Positions 1 through 9,878 are shown, counted from the stretch's first letter. The stretch is 64,000 nt of DNA from Pseudoxanthomonas mexicana (GCF_001556105.1 NZ_LSIF01000074.1:1-64000); one strand, 5' to 3'. Made by a program: numbers and translations. The notes: generated from the letters alone by a model not told the origin.

Positions 1-18
1 GAAAACATCGGTTCTTCT

Positions 19-228
19 AACACTAAGACCCAACGTTCCATCAAAACGATCCAACCTTGGATCGAAAGCATGCAGTCATCTAACACCAGGATCGAACGTT
101 GCATCGAAAAGATCGGACGTTCCATCGAACAGATCCAACGCCGCATCGAAAAGATCCAACGCCGCATCGAACAGATCCAGCGTTCCATCAAAACGATCCA
201 TCGCTGCATCAAAAACATCCAATGCGGG
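19..228. repeat. Degenerate 21-bp tandem repeat, ten units, reaching the left edge region
   Basis: Ten consecutive 21-bp units can be aligned (19-39, 40-60, and so on to 208-228). The best-kept central unit reads atcgaaaagatccaacgccgc, with near-identical copies at 124-144, 145-165 and 166-186; the outer units are more diverged. Because 21 is a multiple of three, several frames stay open. The plus-strand frame gives a heptad pattern of the type IEKIQRR, with Ile at a and d positions as in a coiled coil, open from base 1. Minus-strand frames give LDLFDAA-like and MRRWIFS-like heptads. No frame has a convincing start, and the plus frame runs on into the antisense of the next gene. I cannot say whether it is coding. 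Bases 229-359 hold nothing I recognise. Confidence 0.8.
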
Positions 229-359
229 CCTGATGCCCCCGGCGATTCGTCCACCCAGGCGCTGCAGCGCAGGGCATCGGGCATTTCACTTCACACGTGG
301 GGCCACGATGGCCGCACACCCTGCATGCCGGAGCGGGACACCGTCCGCCCAGGCCCGCC

Positions 360-740
360 TCAGGCGCCCGACACCCGCGCCTTGTTCCGCAGCGACAGGC
401 AGTACGCCGCCGTCACCCCGATGCCCAGCAACACCGCCAGCGAACCGCCGATGACCGCCACCTCCTTCGGTGCCGCGATCCAGAACCCCGCATAGACCAA
501 CCCGCTGAGCGCCATCGACCAGCCCGCCACCCGCTGCGCCTGCCGCGCCCGCGCACTCGGCACGAACCGCTTCGGCATCTGGTTGCCGAACCACGCCACC
601 ATCAACCCGATCGCCCCCATCACGATGCGGTCGACCATCTCGCTGTCGATATAGCCCCGCGAGCGCGCGAACGTGGCACACAGCGCCAGCCCCACGATGC
701 CGAGGCCCCACGCCAGACTGGTCATCATTTCTCGGTTCAT
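360..740 (-). CDS. Small integral membrane protein, SdpI-like
   Basis: A 126-residue protein with about four hydrophobic segments (near 7-24, 36-52, 72-90 and 96-114). The segment GNQMPKRF followed by a GW..ALSGL stretch resembles the conserved GN.MPK...GW region of SdpI-family membrane proteins; this likeness is by eye only. Its ATG overlaps the stop of the upstream ArsR-type gene (ATGA), so the two form one translationally coupled unit. In Bacillus the SdpR regulator is paired with the immunity and signalling protein SdpI, and the pairing here suggests a similar regulator/membrane partner module. Its function in this organism is unknown. Confidence 0.7.
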   Translation of the reverse strand: MNREMMTSLAWGLGIVGLALCATFARSRGYIDSEMVDRIVMGAIGLMVAWFGNQMPKRFVPSARARQAQRVAGWSMALSGLVYAGFWIAAPKEVAVIGGSLAVLLGIGVTAAYCLSLRNKARVSGA

Positions 741-1033
741 TTCGCAGACTCCTTCTTGGTTTTCGGCGCGGCCGTGCCCGCACCGAACGAATGCACGAAG
801 CCGAGCAGCGCGTCTTCCAGCACCGACAGCTTCAGGTGGTAGATCACCGACTTGCCGACCTTTTCCGCATGCACCAGGTCGGCCTCCTTCAACACCGCGA
901 AATGCGCCGACATCGTCGGTTTCGACACATCGAACTGCTCGCTCAGCTCGCCCGCGCTGAGCGGGCCCTTGCGCAGCAACTGCAGCACCTGGCGGCGGGT
1001 GGGATCGGAAAGGGCGCGGAAGACCTGGCTCAT
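737..1033 (-). CDS. ArsR-family transcriptional regulator, SdpR-like
   Basis: A 98-residue winged-helix repressor. It begins MSQVFRALSDPTRRQVLQLL, the typical ArsR/SdpR opening, and continues with a helix-turn-helix (GELSEQFDVSKPTMSAHFAVL) and a short C-terminal helix ending in a Lys-rich tail. There is no ELCVCDL-type metal site, which fits the non-metal SdpR branch. A start 14 codons further up is open, but it would sit inside the promoter described next, so the ATG at 1033 is preferred. It is coupled to the membrane protein downstream. It is probably an autorepressor, since a palindrome overlaps the -10 element. Confidence 0.85.
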   Translation of the reverse strand: MSQVFRALSDPTRRQVLQLLRKGPLSAGELSEQFDVSKPTMSAHFAVLKEADLVHAEKVGKSVIYHLKLSVLEDALLGFVHSFGAGTAAPKTKKESAK

Positions 1034-1068
1034 GATGTGATAGTTAGCTAAACATCGAAATGTGTCAA
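1034..1068 (-). promoter_or_regulatory. Sigma70-type promoter with overlapping palindrome, apparently leaderless
   Basis: Read on the minus strand: a perfect -35 box TTGACA (1068-1063), a 17-base spacer, -10 AACTAT (1045-1040), then six bases to the ATG of the ArsR-type gene. A start point about seven bases after the -10 would fall on or next to the ATG, giving a leaderless message; no Shine-Dalgarno sequence is visible. The 8-bp perfect palindrome TTAGCTAA (1044-1051) covers the spacer/-10 junction and is a natural operator for autorepression. Confidence 0.65.
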
Positions 1069-1175
1069 CCGGCAACGCTCGGGACGGCGCGCGGCACCGC
1101 AGGAGTGACTAACGGCCCTCGTGAACGGCAGGGGAGGTCTCACAATCCTGCAGACCTGGACATGGAACGACCACG

Positions 1176-2264
1176 ATGAAGTTCTCCTTGCTTGCCCCTG
1201 CCCTGATCGGCCTGCTGGCCGCCACCGCCTGGGGTGCCGCGAACGCCACCACGCCCGGCGACGGGGACGAAGGCCGCCTGATTACCCGCAACGCCGACGG
1301 TGCCTGGTTCCTGCAGCAGCCCGAGGGCCAGCCCGGGCGCGGCTGCGCCGCCCGCTTCATCTCGGGCAAGAAGGGCAACGCCCGGATGGCCCTGGTCGGC
1401 CCCACGGCCAAGTCCGCCACCGCCGCCATCCTGCTGCAGGGGCCGCGCATCGGCAGGCCCGCGTCCGCGCAGGAGGTCAGCATCGAACTGCGCCAGGAGG
1501 CGCTGCCCCCGGCCACCATGCGCGGTGCGCTGATGCCGGGCGCCGGCGGGGACGAGGGCTTCCTGATGATCCCGGTGGGCGACCTGCCGCAGACCATGGG
1601 CTCGATGCGTACCAGGGAGCGCGACCTGCGTGTGCGCGTCGGCGGCGTCGATGTGTTCGACCTGTCCTACGACGGCCTGGACCAGGCCCGGGGCGCGATG
1701 CTCGATTGCCTGGCCGGCCGCCGCTTCACCGGCGGCAAGGGCCTGGCCGAGGCGACCTCGGACATCCGCCTGATGGGCACCTCCAGCATCGCGGGCACCG
1801 CCTTCTTCAAGGCCGCGGTGCTGGCCAGGAAGCAGTACCCGCCGAAGGGCAGCCAGCGGGTGGGCCTGATCCACATGAGCGAGGAGTTCAAGCAGTGGTT
1901 CGAGATGGTCAGGCAGAGCGAGAAGAGGCCGGACCAGATTCCCGATCGCATCGCCAAGCACTTCATGTTCGCCACGATCCTGGACGACCAGGGCGGTTTC
2001 CGCTTCACCAAGCTGCCTGCCGGCGAGTACCTGCTGATCGCCGACTTCTCCTTCAAGGAGACCGTGACCCGCAGCGAGGTGGTGGGCCGCACGGACGTGT
2101 ACGTCGGCAACCGGCACATCGGCTCCAACGATCAGGTCGCCTACTGGTTCGAGGACGTGAAGCGGCAGACCACCTTCTCCAGGACCGTGCACCTCAAGGA
2201 GGGTGAGGCGATGCAGGTGACCCTGGACAAGTCGATGCTGGGCTGCTTCTTCATCTGCCGCTGA
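1176..2264 (+). CDS. Exported protein of unknown function
   Basis: A 362-residue protein. A signal peptide is clear ([17 protein letters not shown], Ala-rich cleavage region near residue 24). The middle part has no motif I recognise. Towards the C-terminus, [19 protein letters not shown] resembles the strand pair of carboxypeptidase-regulatory-like (transthyretin-type) beta domains. The mature protein has few cysteines, with a CFFICR end. It stands alone, with the plus-strand integrase 319 bases later. An alternative upstream frame exists but lacks a signal peptide. Likely periplasmic or secreted; role unknown. Confidence 0.7.
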   Translation: MKFSLLAPALIGLLAATAWGAANATTPGDGDEGRLITRNADGAWFLQQPEGQPGRGCAARFISGKKGNARMALVGPTAKSATAAILLQGPRIGRPASAQEVSIELRQEALPPATMRGALMPGAGGDEGFLMIPVGDLPQTMGSMRTRERDLRVRVGGVDVFDLSYDGLDQARGAMLDCLAGRRFTGGKGLAEATSDIRLMGTSSIAGTAFFKAAVLARKQYPPKGSQRVGLIHMSEEFKQWFEMVRQSEKRPDQIPDRIAKHFMFATILDDQGGFRFTKLPAGEYLLIADFSFKETVTRSEVVGRTDVYVGNRHIGSNDQVAYWFEDVKRQTTFSRTVHLKEGEAMQVTLDKSMLGCFFICR

Positions 2265-2583
2265 CGGCGCGGATCCGTACGCCGGGCCTTGGCCCGCCCT
2301 TCCATGCGCGATGCGTGCGCGACGGGGCGCGGGTTCGGGGCTGTCGCGCCCGCTTTGCACTGCCCTTCGCCGGCACCGCTGCCCCGGTGGCGCTGGCCCG
2401 GTACAACGCAACGCCGCACATCGGCTTGGCCGCTCACGCATCGACCACCGCCCGGTAGAACCACGGGTGCCGGGCGGGGGCGCCGGTCGGGATTTTCCTA
2501 TAGGCCTTCAGTGGCTTGGCCGATGGTCGGGGGAGCGGCTGCCTGCGATGTTGCCCGCGTTGTTCGCAGGGAATGCGGGAGCC
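2265..2583 (+). other. Intergenic region before the integrase, no gene seen
   Basis: The region holds a short GC hairpin just after the preceding gene (cgggccttggcccg, 6-bp arms, no T-run) and a Shine-Dalgarno-like ggag just before the integrase ATG. An attI-type site would be expected here, but I found no pair of core sites of the GTTRRRY/RYYYAAC type and no cassette-like imperfect palindrome. Confidence 0.5.
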
Positions 2584-3591
2584 ATGGACGATCAGCCGAA
2601 GGATGGGGCGGTATCCGACGGGCAGGCGGGGGGCGGGCGTAGCGGCCTGATCGAGGACGTCGTCCGCAGATTGCGGGTCGGTCACTACAGCCTGCGCACC
2701 GAACGTGCGTACGTGGGGTGGATCAGGCGGTTCATCCTTGCCAATGGAAAGCGCCATCCACGCGAGTTGGGAGTGACGCACGTGGAGGCGTTCCTGACCG
2801 GATTGGCGGTCGATGGACGGGTTGCGGCCAGTACGCAGAACCAGGCGCTGTCGGCGCTGCTGTTCCTCTATCGCGAGGTCCTGGGCCAGAAGCTGGCGTG
2901 GATGGACGAGGTGGTGCGCGCCAAGCGGCCACAGCGGTTGCCCACGGTGTTGTCGCAGCAGGAAGTGCGCGCGCTGCTGGCCCAGATGGACGGCCGCATG
3001 GCCTTGCTGGCGCGCCTGTTGTACGGGACCGGCATGCGCTTGATGGAAGGCGTGCGCCTGCGGGTCAAGGACCTGGACTTCGCACGCAACGAGATCACCG
3101 TGCGCGAGGGCAAGGGCGGCAAGGATCGGCGGACGGTGCTGCCCGCCTCCCTGGTCCCGGCCCTGCACGCCGAGGTGGATCGCGTGCACGTACTGCACCG
3201 GCAGGATCTTGCGAACGGCGCCGGTGAGGTGTGGCTGCCGCATGCGCTGTCGCGGAAGTATCCGAAGGCCGCGCGGGAGGCGGGGTGGCAGTACGTGTTC
3301 CCGGCGCGCGCCATCAGTCTGGATCCCCGCGATGGACGATGGCGGCGCCATCACCTGGACGAGGCGATGCTGTCGCGGGCCCTCAAGCGGGCGCAGGTAT
3401 CGGCGGCGATTGCCAAGCCGGTGACCGCGCATACGCTGCGGCATTCGTTCGCCACCCATCTGATCGAGGGCGGGTACGACATCCGCACGGTGCAGGAGCT
3501 GCTCGGGCACAAGGATGTCGCGACCACGCAGATCTACACGCACGTCCTCAATCGCGGGGCGGGCGCTGTGCTCAGCCCGCTGGACCGCTGA
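2584..3591 (+). CDS. Integron-type tyrosine recombinase (IntI-like)
   Basis: A 335-residue site-specific recombinase. The catalytic residues are all in place: R152 (LLYGTGMR), H283, R286 ([11 protein letters not shown]), H309 (ELLGHKD) and Y318 (IYTHV), each six positions after the class 1 IntI residues. The extra segment that separates integron integrases from XerC/D is present at about 220-241 ([20 protein letters not shown]). The N-terminal SAM-like core-binding domain covers about 20-115. The ATG at 2584 has a gggag Shine-Dalgarno; the frame is open further up but without better starts. The gene ends one base before the comEC ATG. No attC array or divergent cassette is recognisable nearby, so this looks like a solitary integrase gene. 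Confidence 0.85.
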   Translation: MDDQPKDGAVSDGQAGGGRSGLIEDVVRRLRVGHYSLRTERAYVGWIRRFILANGKRHPRELGVTHVEAFLTGLAVDGRVAASTQNQALSALLFLYREVLGQKLAWMDEVVRAKRPQRLPTVLSQQEVRALLAQMDGRMALLARLLYGTGMRLMEGVRLRVKDLDFARNEITVREGKGGKDRRTVLPASLVPALHAEVDRVHVLHRQDLANGAGEVWLPHALSRKYPKAAREAGWQYVFPARAISLDPRDGRWRRHHLDEAMLSRALKRAQVSAAIAKPVTAHTLRHSFATHLIEGGYDIRTVQELLGHKDVATTQIYTHVLNRGAGAVLSPLDR

Positions 3592-3592
3592 G

Positions 3593-5980
3593 ATGGAGGC
3601 GGCGGAATCGGAGGCGCCTGCAGCCTTCGGGCTGGCAGCCGGGGTGGCGCTGCTGCTCGGGATGGTCGGCATGCTGTGGCAGCCCGTATTGCCCACGACC
3701 ATGGTGCTGTGGGCCATGCTGGGCGCGGGCGTGTTCGTCTGGTGGGCAGGCCTGCGCTGGCGCGTCGTCGGGGCGCTGCTCGCCGGCGCGGCGTGGGCGG
3801 GTGTGCATGCCGCGTGGAGCATCGGCGCGCAGTTGCCCGTGGACTGGGAAGGGCGCGAGGTGACGGTGGCCGGTCGGGTCGTCGAATTGCCCGAGCCGCA
3901 GGCGCGGCGAACGCGATTCCTGTTGCGCGTCGATGACACGTCGCGGCAGCCGGCACCGCTGCGGGGGCGGCTGCTGCGGCTGGCGTGGTACGACGATTTC
4001 GGTGCAGCGGTGCCCGGCCCCAGGACGCGGCTGGGGGCCGGCGAACGATGGGAATTCCTGGTCCGTGTGCGGGCGCCGCGCGGGTTGTCCAATCCGGGCG
4101 GCATGGACGCGGAGCGGTACGCGGCGGCGCAGCGCATCAGCGCCACGGGTTACGTCCGCGATGCGCTGCGAGCCCGCCGACTGTCGCCGGGTCGGGGCAT
4201 CGACGCGTGGCGCAGCCGACTGTCGTCCCGCATCGCCGACGCTGTGGCGGGCCGCGAGGCGCGCTTCATCCAGGCGCTGGCACTGGGCGACACCCGCGGT
4301 CTCGATGACGACGACTGGTCCGTGCTGCGTGCGACCGGGCTGACGCACCTCATCGCCATCTCCGGGTTCCATGTCGGCATGGTGGCGGGTGCCTGCGCGT
4401 GGACAGCGGCCGGGCTGTGGTGGCTGATCCCGGCGCTGGCCCGCAGGATTCCGCGCCCGCAGGCGGCAGGCGCCGCCGCATTGTCGGGCGCACTGGCGTA
4501 TGCGGCCGTGGCCGGCTTCGCGCTGCCGACCGTGCGCACGGTGTTGATGATCGCGGTGGTGGTGCTGGCGCATCTGGCGCGTCGCCATGTCCGGATCGTC
4601 GACACGCTGGTGCTCGCCATGGTCGCCGTACTCCTCTTCGACCCGTTGTCGCTGCTCGCCGCCGGCTTCTGGCTGAGCTTCGGTGGCGTGGCCTGGCTGG
4701 CATGGTGCCTGCCGGCGTCCTTGCACTGGGCCAAGGCCTTCCTGCCTGCGCAGGCGGTTGCGACGGTGGGGCTGTTGCCGGTGACGGCGGTGCTGTTCGG
4801 GCAGGCCTCGCTGGCCGGTCCGGTGGCGAATCTCGCGGCGATTCCCTGGTGGAGCCTGGTGGTCGTGCCGCTGTCGCTGCTCGGCACCGCCCTCGACGTG
4901 GTGCATGCGGGTGCCGGCGCGTGGGCGTGGCGGATGGCGGCAGCGTGCTTTGCGCCGAGTTGGCAGGTATTCGAGCGCCTGGCGGATTTCCGATACGCGT
5001 TGTGGTGGTTGCCGGAAAGCCCCGGGTGGGCGCTGTGGTTGGCGTTGGCCGGCGGGTTCTGGCTGCTGTTGCCCCGCGGCGTGCCGGGCAAGTCGCTGGC
5101 GCTGCTGTTGTGGCTTCCATTGCTGTGGCCGGACCGCGACCTGCCGCGTGGAGGCGAAGTGGAACTGGTGGTCATCGACGTGGGGCAAGGGTTGTCGGCG
5201 CTCGTGCGTACGGCCAACCACGCGCTGCTGTTCGATGCCGGGCCTGCGGTCGAGGATGGATTCGATGCCGGCGAGCGTGCCGTCGTGCCGGCGCTGCGGG
5301 CGCTCGGGGTGCCGCGCCTGCACGCGCTCGTGGTCAGCCACGGTGACAACGATCATGCCGGCGGCGTCGATGCGGTGCGCGACAGCGTGCCCGTGCGCGC
5401 GGTGCTGGCGCCGCCGGGCAGTCCGGTGGATGCGCAGGCGGCGTGTGTCGCCGGCGCTTCATGGACATGGGATGGCGTGCGCTTCCGCGTCCTGCATCCG
5501 GGCCTGCATTTCCCCTATCTGGGCAACGAGGCGAGCTGCGTGCTGAAGGTGGAAACGGCACATGGCAATCTGCTGTTGCCAGGCGATATCGGCGCCATCG
5601 TCGAGCGTGGGCTTGTCCACCGCGATGCGGATGCGCTGCGGGCCGACGTGGTCGTACTCCCGCACCACGGCAGTGCGGGGTCATCCGATCCGGCCTTCGT
5701 CGCGGCCACATCGCCGAGACTGGTGCTGAATGCCAGTGGCGCGGGCAATCGCTTCGGCCATCCGCGGGAGGAGGTCGTCGCGCGCTGGCGCAGGCAGGGT
5801 GCCGAGGTGCTGGATACGCAGACAGGTGGTGCGCTGCGCGTATGGCTGGGCGCGGATGGCCTGCAGGTGCGTGAACGGCGTCACGACCGGGCGCGCTGGT
5901 GGGACGCCGTGCAGCGCCGGCAGGCCGGTGGGCTATCCTATCGGCTGGAAGAAGGACGGCCGGATGCGCCGGAGGACTGA
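3593..5980 (+). CDS. comEC: DNA internalisation channel ComEC/Rec2
   Basis: A 795-residue inner-membrane protein for uptake of single-stranded DNA in natural transformation. Layout: N-terminal hydrophobic segments, an OB-like DUF4131 region (about 75-195), the ComEC/Rec2 competence membrane domain (about 220-500, with LTHLIAISGFHVGM, a family signature) and a C-terminal metallo-beta-lactamase-like domain (about 515-770, SHGDNDHAGG and LPHHGS). The start chosen is the ATG one base after the integrase stop; open sequence further up overlaps that gene. ExbB follows after two bases. The tight packing argues for cotranscription of integrase, comEC and the exbBD-msbA-lpxK genes. Confidence 0.93.
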   Translation: MEAAESEAPAAFGLAAGVALLLGMVGMLWQPVLPTTMVLWAMLGAGVFVWWAGLRWRVVGALLAGAAWAGVHAAWSIGAQLPVDWEGREVTVAGRVVELPEPQARRTRFLLRVDDTSRQPAPLRGRLLRLAWYDDFGAAVPGPRTRLGAGERWEFLVRVRAPRGLSNPGGMDAERYAAAQRISATGYVRDALRARRLSPGRGIDAWRSRLSSRIADAVAGREARFIQALALGDTRGLDDDDWSVLRATGLTHLIAISGFHVGMVAGACAWTAAGLWWLIPALARRIPRPQAAGAAALSGALAYAAVAGFALPTVRTVLMIAVVVLAHLARRHVRIVDTLVLAMVAVLLFDPLSLLAAGFWLSFGGVAWLAWCLPASLHWAKAFLPAQAVATVGLLPVTAVLFGQASLAGPVANLAAIPWWSLVVVPLSLLGTALDVVHAGAGAWAWRMAAACFAPSWQVFERLADFRYALWWLPESPGWALWLALAGGFWLLLPRGVPGKSLALLLWLPLLWPDRDLPRGGEVELVVIDVGQGLSALVRTANHALLFDAGPAVEDGFDAGERAVVPALRALGVPRLHALVVSHGDNDHAGGVDAVRDSVPVRAVLAPPGSPVDAQAACVAGASWTWDGVRFRVLHPGLHFPYLGNEASCVLKVETAHGNLLLPGDIGAIVERGLVHRDADALRADVVVLPHHGSAGSSDPAFVAATSPRLVLNASGAGNRFGHPREEVVARWRRQGAEVLDTQTGGALRVWLGADGLQVRERRHDRARWWDAVQRRQAGGLSYRLEEGRPDAPED

Positions 5981-5982
5981 AC

Positions 5983-6648
5983 GTGCTGGAACTGGTGAAG
6001 GCCGGCGGTTGGCCGATGATCCCGCTGCTGCTGCTTGGCGTGCTGGCGTTGGCGATCGTGGTGGAACGTTTCTGGTCGCTGCGTCGCAAGGAGATCCTGC
6101 CGCCCGGACTGGGCGAAGAAGTCCGTGCCTGGGCCGGCCGTGGCCAACTGGAACCGGCCCACATCGAATCCCTGCGCCGCAATTCACCGCTGGGTGAACT
6201 GCTGGCGGCGGCGCTGGATGTCCGCAACAAGCCGCGCGACCAGATCCGCGAGCGCATCGAAGACACCGGCCGCCATGTGGTCCATCGCATGGAGAAATTC
6301 CTCAACGCGCTGGGCAGCATTGCGTCGGCCGGCCCGCTGCTGGGCCTGCTGGGGACCGTGGTCGGCATGATCCAGATGTTCCTCGGCATCCAGGACAGTG
6401 GCGTCGGCGACGTCAACGCGCTGGCGGGCGGTATCGGCAAGGCGCTGGTCTGCGCGGCGGCCGGCATGATCGTGGCCATCCCGGCGCTGCTGTTCCACCG
6501 GTATTTCCGCGGCAAGGTCACCGGCTACGTGATGGAGATGGAGAAGGAGGCCACCGCGCTGGTCGATGCGCTGGAAGCCCGCCATCCGCGTACCGCCGTC
6601 CGTCCGGCCGGCGCGGTCGCGCCGGCCGCGGCACCGACCAGCGCCTGA
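5983..6648 (+). CDS. exbB: MotA/TolQ/ExbB proton channel family protein
   Basis: A 221-residue inner-membrane protein. It starts with GTG, chosen because a GGAGGA Shine-Dalgarno (5971-5976) lies six bases before it and the comEC stop ends at 5980. Three membrane segments (about 9-28, 105-125 and 150-172) and the typical GLLGTVVGMIQMF stretch mark the ExbB/TolQ family, which with ExbD couples the proton gradient to envelope work. In xanthomonads an exbB-exbD pair precedes msbA-lpxK; this placement suggests a role tied to lipid A export or outer-membrane upkeep rather than iron uptake, but that is inference. Confidence 0.9.
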   Translation: MLELVKAGGWPMIPLLLLGVLALAIVVERFWSLRRKEILPPGLGEEVRAWAGRGQLEPAHIESLRRNSPLGELLAAALDVRNKPRDQIRERIEDTGRHVVHRMEKFLNALGSIASAGPLLGLLGTVVGMIQMFLGIQDSGVGDVNALAGGIGKALVCAAAGMIVAIPALLFHRYFRGKVTGYVMEMEKEATALVDALEARHPRTAVRPAGAVAPAAAPTSA

Positions 6649-6657
6649 GGCCGGCGC

Positions 6658-7080
6658 ATGCGCATCCGCGACGACCGTTCGCAGGAAGAGCCCGAGATCA
6701 ACCTGGTGCCGTTGATCGACGTGATCCTGGTGCTGATCATCTTCTTCGTCATCACCACCACCTTCGATGCGCGCTCGATGCTGCAGCTGCAGCTGCCGAG
6801 CGCGACCGGCGAGCCGGTGGCGGCGCAGGTGAAGGCGCTGAGCGTGCTGGTCAATGCCGACGGGCGCTACTTCGTCGATGAACACGAAGTGCTCCGTCCC
6901 GACATCGATGCCTTGAAGCAGACCCTGCAACAGGTCGCCGGCACCGACCGCAGCCGGCCGGTGCTGTTGCGCGCCGATGCCCGCACGCCGCACCAGGCGG
7001 TGGTGACCGCGCTGGATGCACTGGGCCAGCTGGGCTTCCGCAAGATCAACATCGCCACCGCGCCGGAGGCGCAGAAGTGA
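6658..7080 (+). CDS. exbD: Biopolymer transport protein ExbD/TolR
   Basis: A 140-residue protein with one N-terminal membrane helix preceded by the family signature PEINLVPLIDVILVLIIFF. The Asp in LIDV is the proton-carrying residue of ExbD/TolR. The remainder is a periplasmic domain. It follows exbB by nine bases and overlaps the GTG of msbA (GTGA), so it is part of the same unit. It probably forms a motor with the ExbB upstream. There is no tonB gene next to it, so the energised partner is not evident. Confidence 0.92.
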   Translation: MRIRDDRSQEEPEINLVPLIDVILVLIIFFVITTTFDARSMLQLQLPSATGEPVAAQVKALSVLVNADGRYFVDEHEVLRPDIDALKQTLQQVAGTDRSRPVLLRADARTPHQAVVTALDALGQLGFRKINIATAPEAQK

Positions 7081-8831
7081 GTCCGGCGGATTCGCCGTGG
7101 CAGGTCTACAAGCGGCTGATGGGCTTCGCGCGGCCCTATCGGGCACTGCTGGCGCTGGCCGCCATCGGCATGCTGATCGAAGCCGCCGCCGGGGGTGCCT
7201 TCAGCAAATTGATGGAGCCGGTGGTCAACGAGACCTTCATCGACCGCGACAAGGCCAAGAGCCTGCTGTTGCCGCTGGCGATCGTCGGGTTGTTCGTGAT
7301 CCGCGGCATTGCCGGCTATATCACCGACATGGGCATGGGCAAGGCGGCGCGCAGCATCGCCCGCGACGTCCGCGTCAACGTGCTGGGCAAGTACCTGCGA
7401 CTGCCGGGCCTGCGTTTCGATACCGAACCGGTGCCGGCGATGCTGGTGCGGCTGGGCTCGGATGCGGACCAGATGTCGCAGGCCGCCGTCGACGCGATGA
7501 AGGTGATGCTGCAGCAGATACTGCAGATCATCGCGGCGCTGGTGGTGATGTTCTGGACCAGTTGGCAGGTCACGCTGGCGATCCTGGTCATGGCGCCGCC
7601 GCTGGCGTGGATCATGGACAAGGTGGCCAAGCGCTACCGGCGTATCAGCCACCGCATCCAGGAAAGTGGCGCCGAGATGATGCAGGCCGCGGACCAGACC
7701 CTGTCCAACCAGCAGGAAGTGAAGATCTACGGGGCGCAGGGCAGCGAGCTGACACGCTACGCCGGTTTGGCCAACGCCAATCTCAAGCTGGCCATGAAGG
7801 TGGAGGCCACCCGCAGCGTGTCCTCGGCGATGGTGCAGCTGATGGGCGCCATCGGGCTCGCCCTGCTGTTGTTCTTCGCCGGTCGCGAGGCGATGGCAGG
7901 GCGGTTGACGGCCGGCGGCTTCGTCACGCTGATGATCTCGATGATGGCGATCATCCCCGCGCTCAAGCAGCTGACCAATGTGCAGAACATGCTGCAACGG
8001 GGTGTCGCGTCGGCGCAGCGGTTGTTCTCGGTGCTGGATGCGGAGGACGAACGGGATGCCGGCACGCGTGAGCTCGGCCGCGCAGACGGGGTGCTCGAGT
8101 TCCGCGACATCACCGCGCGTTATCCCGGCCAGAGCAAACCCGCACTGGACGGCATCAGCTTCACGGCGCGCCCCGGTACCGTCACCGCCATTGTCGGGCG
8201 GTCCGGCAGTGGCAAGTCGACACTGATCAAGCTGATCCCGCGCTTCTACGAGGCCGAATCCGGCAGCATCCTGCTCGACGGCCAGCCGTTGCAGGAGTAC
8301 CGGTTGGCCGACCTGCGTCGGCAGATCGCGCTGGTAGGCCAGCAGGTGATGCTGTTCGACGGCACCGTCGCCGCCAACGTGGCTTACGGCGAGTTGCAGG
8401 GCGCCGACGCGATGGCGATGGAAGACGCCGTCCAGGGTGCCAATGCGATGGAGTTCGTGCGCGAGTTGCCGGAGGGCCTGCAGGCGCCGATCGGCAACAA
8501 GGGGGGCCGCCTGTCCGGCGGTCAGCGCCAGCGCCTGGCGATTGCACGCGCGATGCTGAAGGACGCGCCGATCCTGATCCTCGACGAGGCGACGGCGGCA
8601 CTCGACAACGAATCCGAACGCCTGGTGCAGAACGCGCTGCAGAAGCTCATGCCGGACCGCACCACGCTGGTCATCGCGCACCGGCTGTCGACCATCGAAC
8701 ACGCCGACCAGGTGCTGGTGCTGGACCAGGGCCGGCTGGTGGAGCAGGGCAGGCACACCGAGCTGCTCGCGCGCGGTGGGCTGTATGCCCATCTGTACCA
8801 GATGCAGTTCCACGAGGGCGAGGCGGGGTGA
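7077..8831 (+). CDS. msbA: Lipid A export ATP-binding/permease protein MsbA
   Basis: A 584-residue half-size ABC exporter that flips core lipid A across the inner membrane. The N-terminal membrane domain (about 20-310, six helices) is followed by an ATPase domain with Walker [10 protein letters not shown], signature LSGGQRQR, Walker B ILILDEAT and an H-loop in VIAHRLST. Length is normal for MsbA. The GTG start overlaps the exbD stop, and lpxK overlaps its own stop. Neighbours lpxK and kdsB are the usual lipid A/KDO genes, supporting MsbA over other ABC exporters. Confidence 0.95.
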   Translation: MSPADSPWQVYKRLMGFARPYRALLALAAIGMLIEAAAGGAFSKLMEPVVNETFIDRDKAKSLLLPLAIVGLFVIRGIAGYITDMGMGKAARSIARDVRVNVLGKYLRLPGLRFDTEPVPAMLVRLGSDADQMSQAAVDAMKVMLQQILQIIAALVVMFWTSWQVTLAILVMAPPLAWIMDKVAKRYRRISHRIQESGAEMMQAADQTLSNQQEVKIYGAQGSELTRYAGLANANLKLAMKVEATRSVSSAMVQLMGAIGLALLLFFAGREAMAGRLTAGGFVTLMISMMAIIPALKQLTNVQNMLQRGVASAQRLFSVLDAEDERDAGTRELGRADGVLEFRDITARYPGQSKPALDGISFTARPGTVTAIVGRSGSGKSTLIKLIPRFYEAESGSILLDGQPLQEYRLADLRRQIALVGQQVMLFDGTVAANVAYGELQGADAMAMEDAVQGANAMEFVRELPEGLQAPIGNKGGRLSGGQRQRLAIARAMLKDAPILILDEATAALDNESERLVQNALQKLMPDRTTLVIAHRLSTIEHADQVLVLDQGRLVEQGRHTELLARGGLYAHLYQMQFHEGEAG

Positions 8832-9847
8832 GCAAGCGCGCGATGCCGCAGCCTCCCGGATACTGGTTCGGCGGAGGTGCCGTGCCGGTGTGGGCGCGCG
8901 CGCTGTCCGGCATCTATGGCGCTGCGGTCGCGCTGCGGCGGCGGTTGTATCGCGCCGGCCTGCTGCGTCGGCATCGCATCGGTGTACCGGTCATCGTGGT
9001 GGGCAACCTCATCGCTGGCGGCACCGGCAAGACTCCGTTGACCATCGCGCTGGTGGAGCGGCTGCGCGCAGCAGGCTTCAAGCCGGGCGTGGCCAGCCGC
9101 GGTTACGGTCGCAGTGGCGAAGGACAGGCGCGGTGGGTGGATGCGGCGACGCCGCCCGCGGAGGGGGGCGACGAGCCGGTCCTCATCGCACGCCAGACCG
9201 GCACCCGCGTACGCGTGGATCGCGACCGGGTGGCCGCAGCGAAGGCGCTGGTGGCGGCCGGATGCGATGTCGTCGTCTGCGACGACGGCCTGCAGCACTA
9301 TCGCCTGCAGCGTGACGTGGAGATCGAGGTGATCGATGGCGTACGCCGCTACGGCAACGGTCGCCTGATGCCGGCGGGACCGCTGCGCGAGCCGGCCGCG
9401 CGCGCGGACGAATGCGATTTCCGCGTGGTCAACCTGCCGGATGCCGATGGCGCTGCCGCGTTCGGTGAGTGGCCGATGCACCTGCAGGCCGATGATGCGT
9501 TGCCGGTGCGCGGCGGTCGCCCGAAGCCGCTCTCGGCGTTCGTCGGGCAGCGCGTGCATGCGGTGGCCGGCATCGGCAATCCGGATCGCTTCTTTGCCAT
9601 GCTGCGCAGTCGCGGATTGGGCGTGGTGCCGCACGCGTTCCCGGACCACCATGCCTACCGCGCCGAGGATTTCGCCTTCGGCAGCGAACTGCCGGTGCTG
9701 ATGACCGAAAAGGACGCGGTGAAGTGCGCCGCGTTCGCCAATGCCTGGTTCTACAGCGTGCCGGTGGCGGCGAAGTTGCCCGAGGCGTTCTGGATCGCGC
9801 TGCTGGAGCGGCTGGGTCCTGTGCCATCGGCGAGCGCCGGTCGCTGA
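8828..9847 (+). CDS. lpxK: Tetraacyldisaccharide 4'-kinase LpxK
   Basis: A 339-residue kinase that phosphorylates the 4' position of the lipid A disaccharide precursor at the inner membrane. The P-loop is seen in [14 protein letters not shown] and the family motif in [11 protein letters not shown]. An N-terminal hydrophobic stretch (about 15-35) would anchor it to the membrane. It starts with GTG overlapping the msbA stop (GTGA). It forms a functional set with msbA upstream and kdsB downstream. Confidence 0.95.
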   Translation: MSKRAMPQPPGYWFGGGAVPVWARALSGIYGAAVALRRRLYRAGLLRRHRIGVPVIVVGNLIAGGTGKTPLTIALVERLRAAGFKPGVASRGYGRSGEGQARWVDAATPPAEGGDEPVLIARQTGTRVRVDRDRVAAAKALVAAGCDVVVCDDGLQHYRLQRDVEIEVIDGVRRYGNGRLMPAGPLREPAARADECDFRVVNLPDADGAAAFGEWPMHLQADDALPVRGGRPKPLSAFVGQRVHAVAGIGNPDRFFAMLRSRGLGVVPHAFPDHHAYRAEDFAFGSELPVLMTEKDAVKCAAFANAWFYSVPVAAKLPEAFWIALLERLGPVPSASAGR

Positions 9848-9878
9848 TGGTGTTCCTTTTCCGTCGAGTTGGATTCCG

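Noticed and set aside
19..228. CRISPR array
   Set aside because: Units are directly adjacent with no unique spacers and each is only 21 bp.
2265..2583. attI/attC integron recombination sites
   Set aside because: No GTTRRRY/RYYYAAC core pairs or cassette palindrome found by eye; neighbouring genes are not divergent cassettes.
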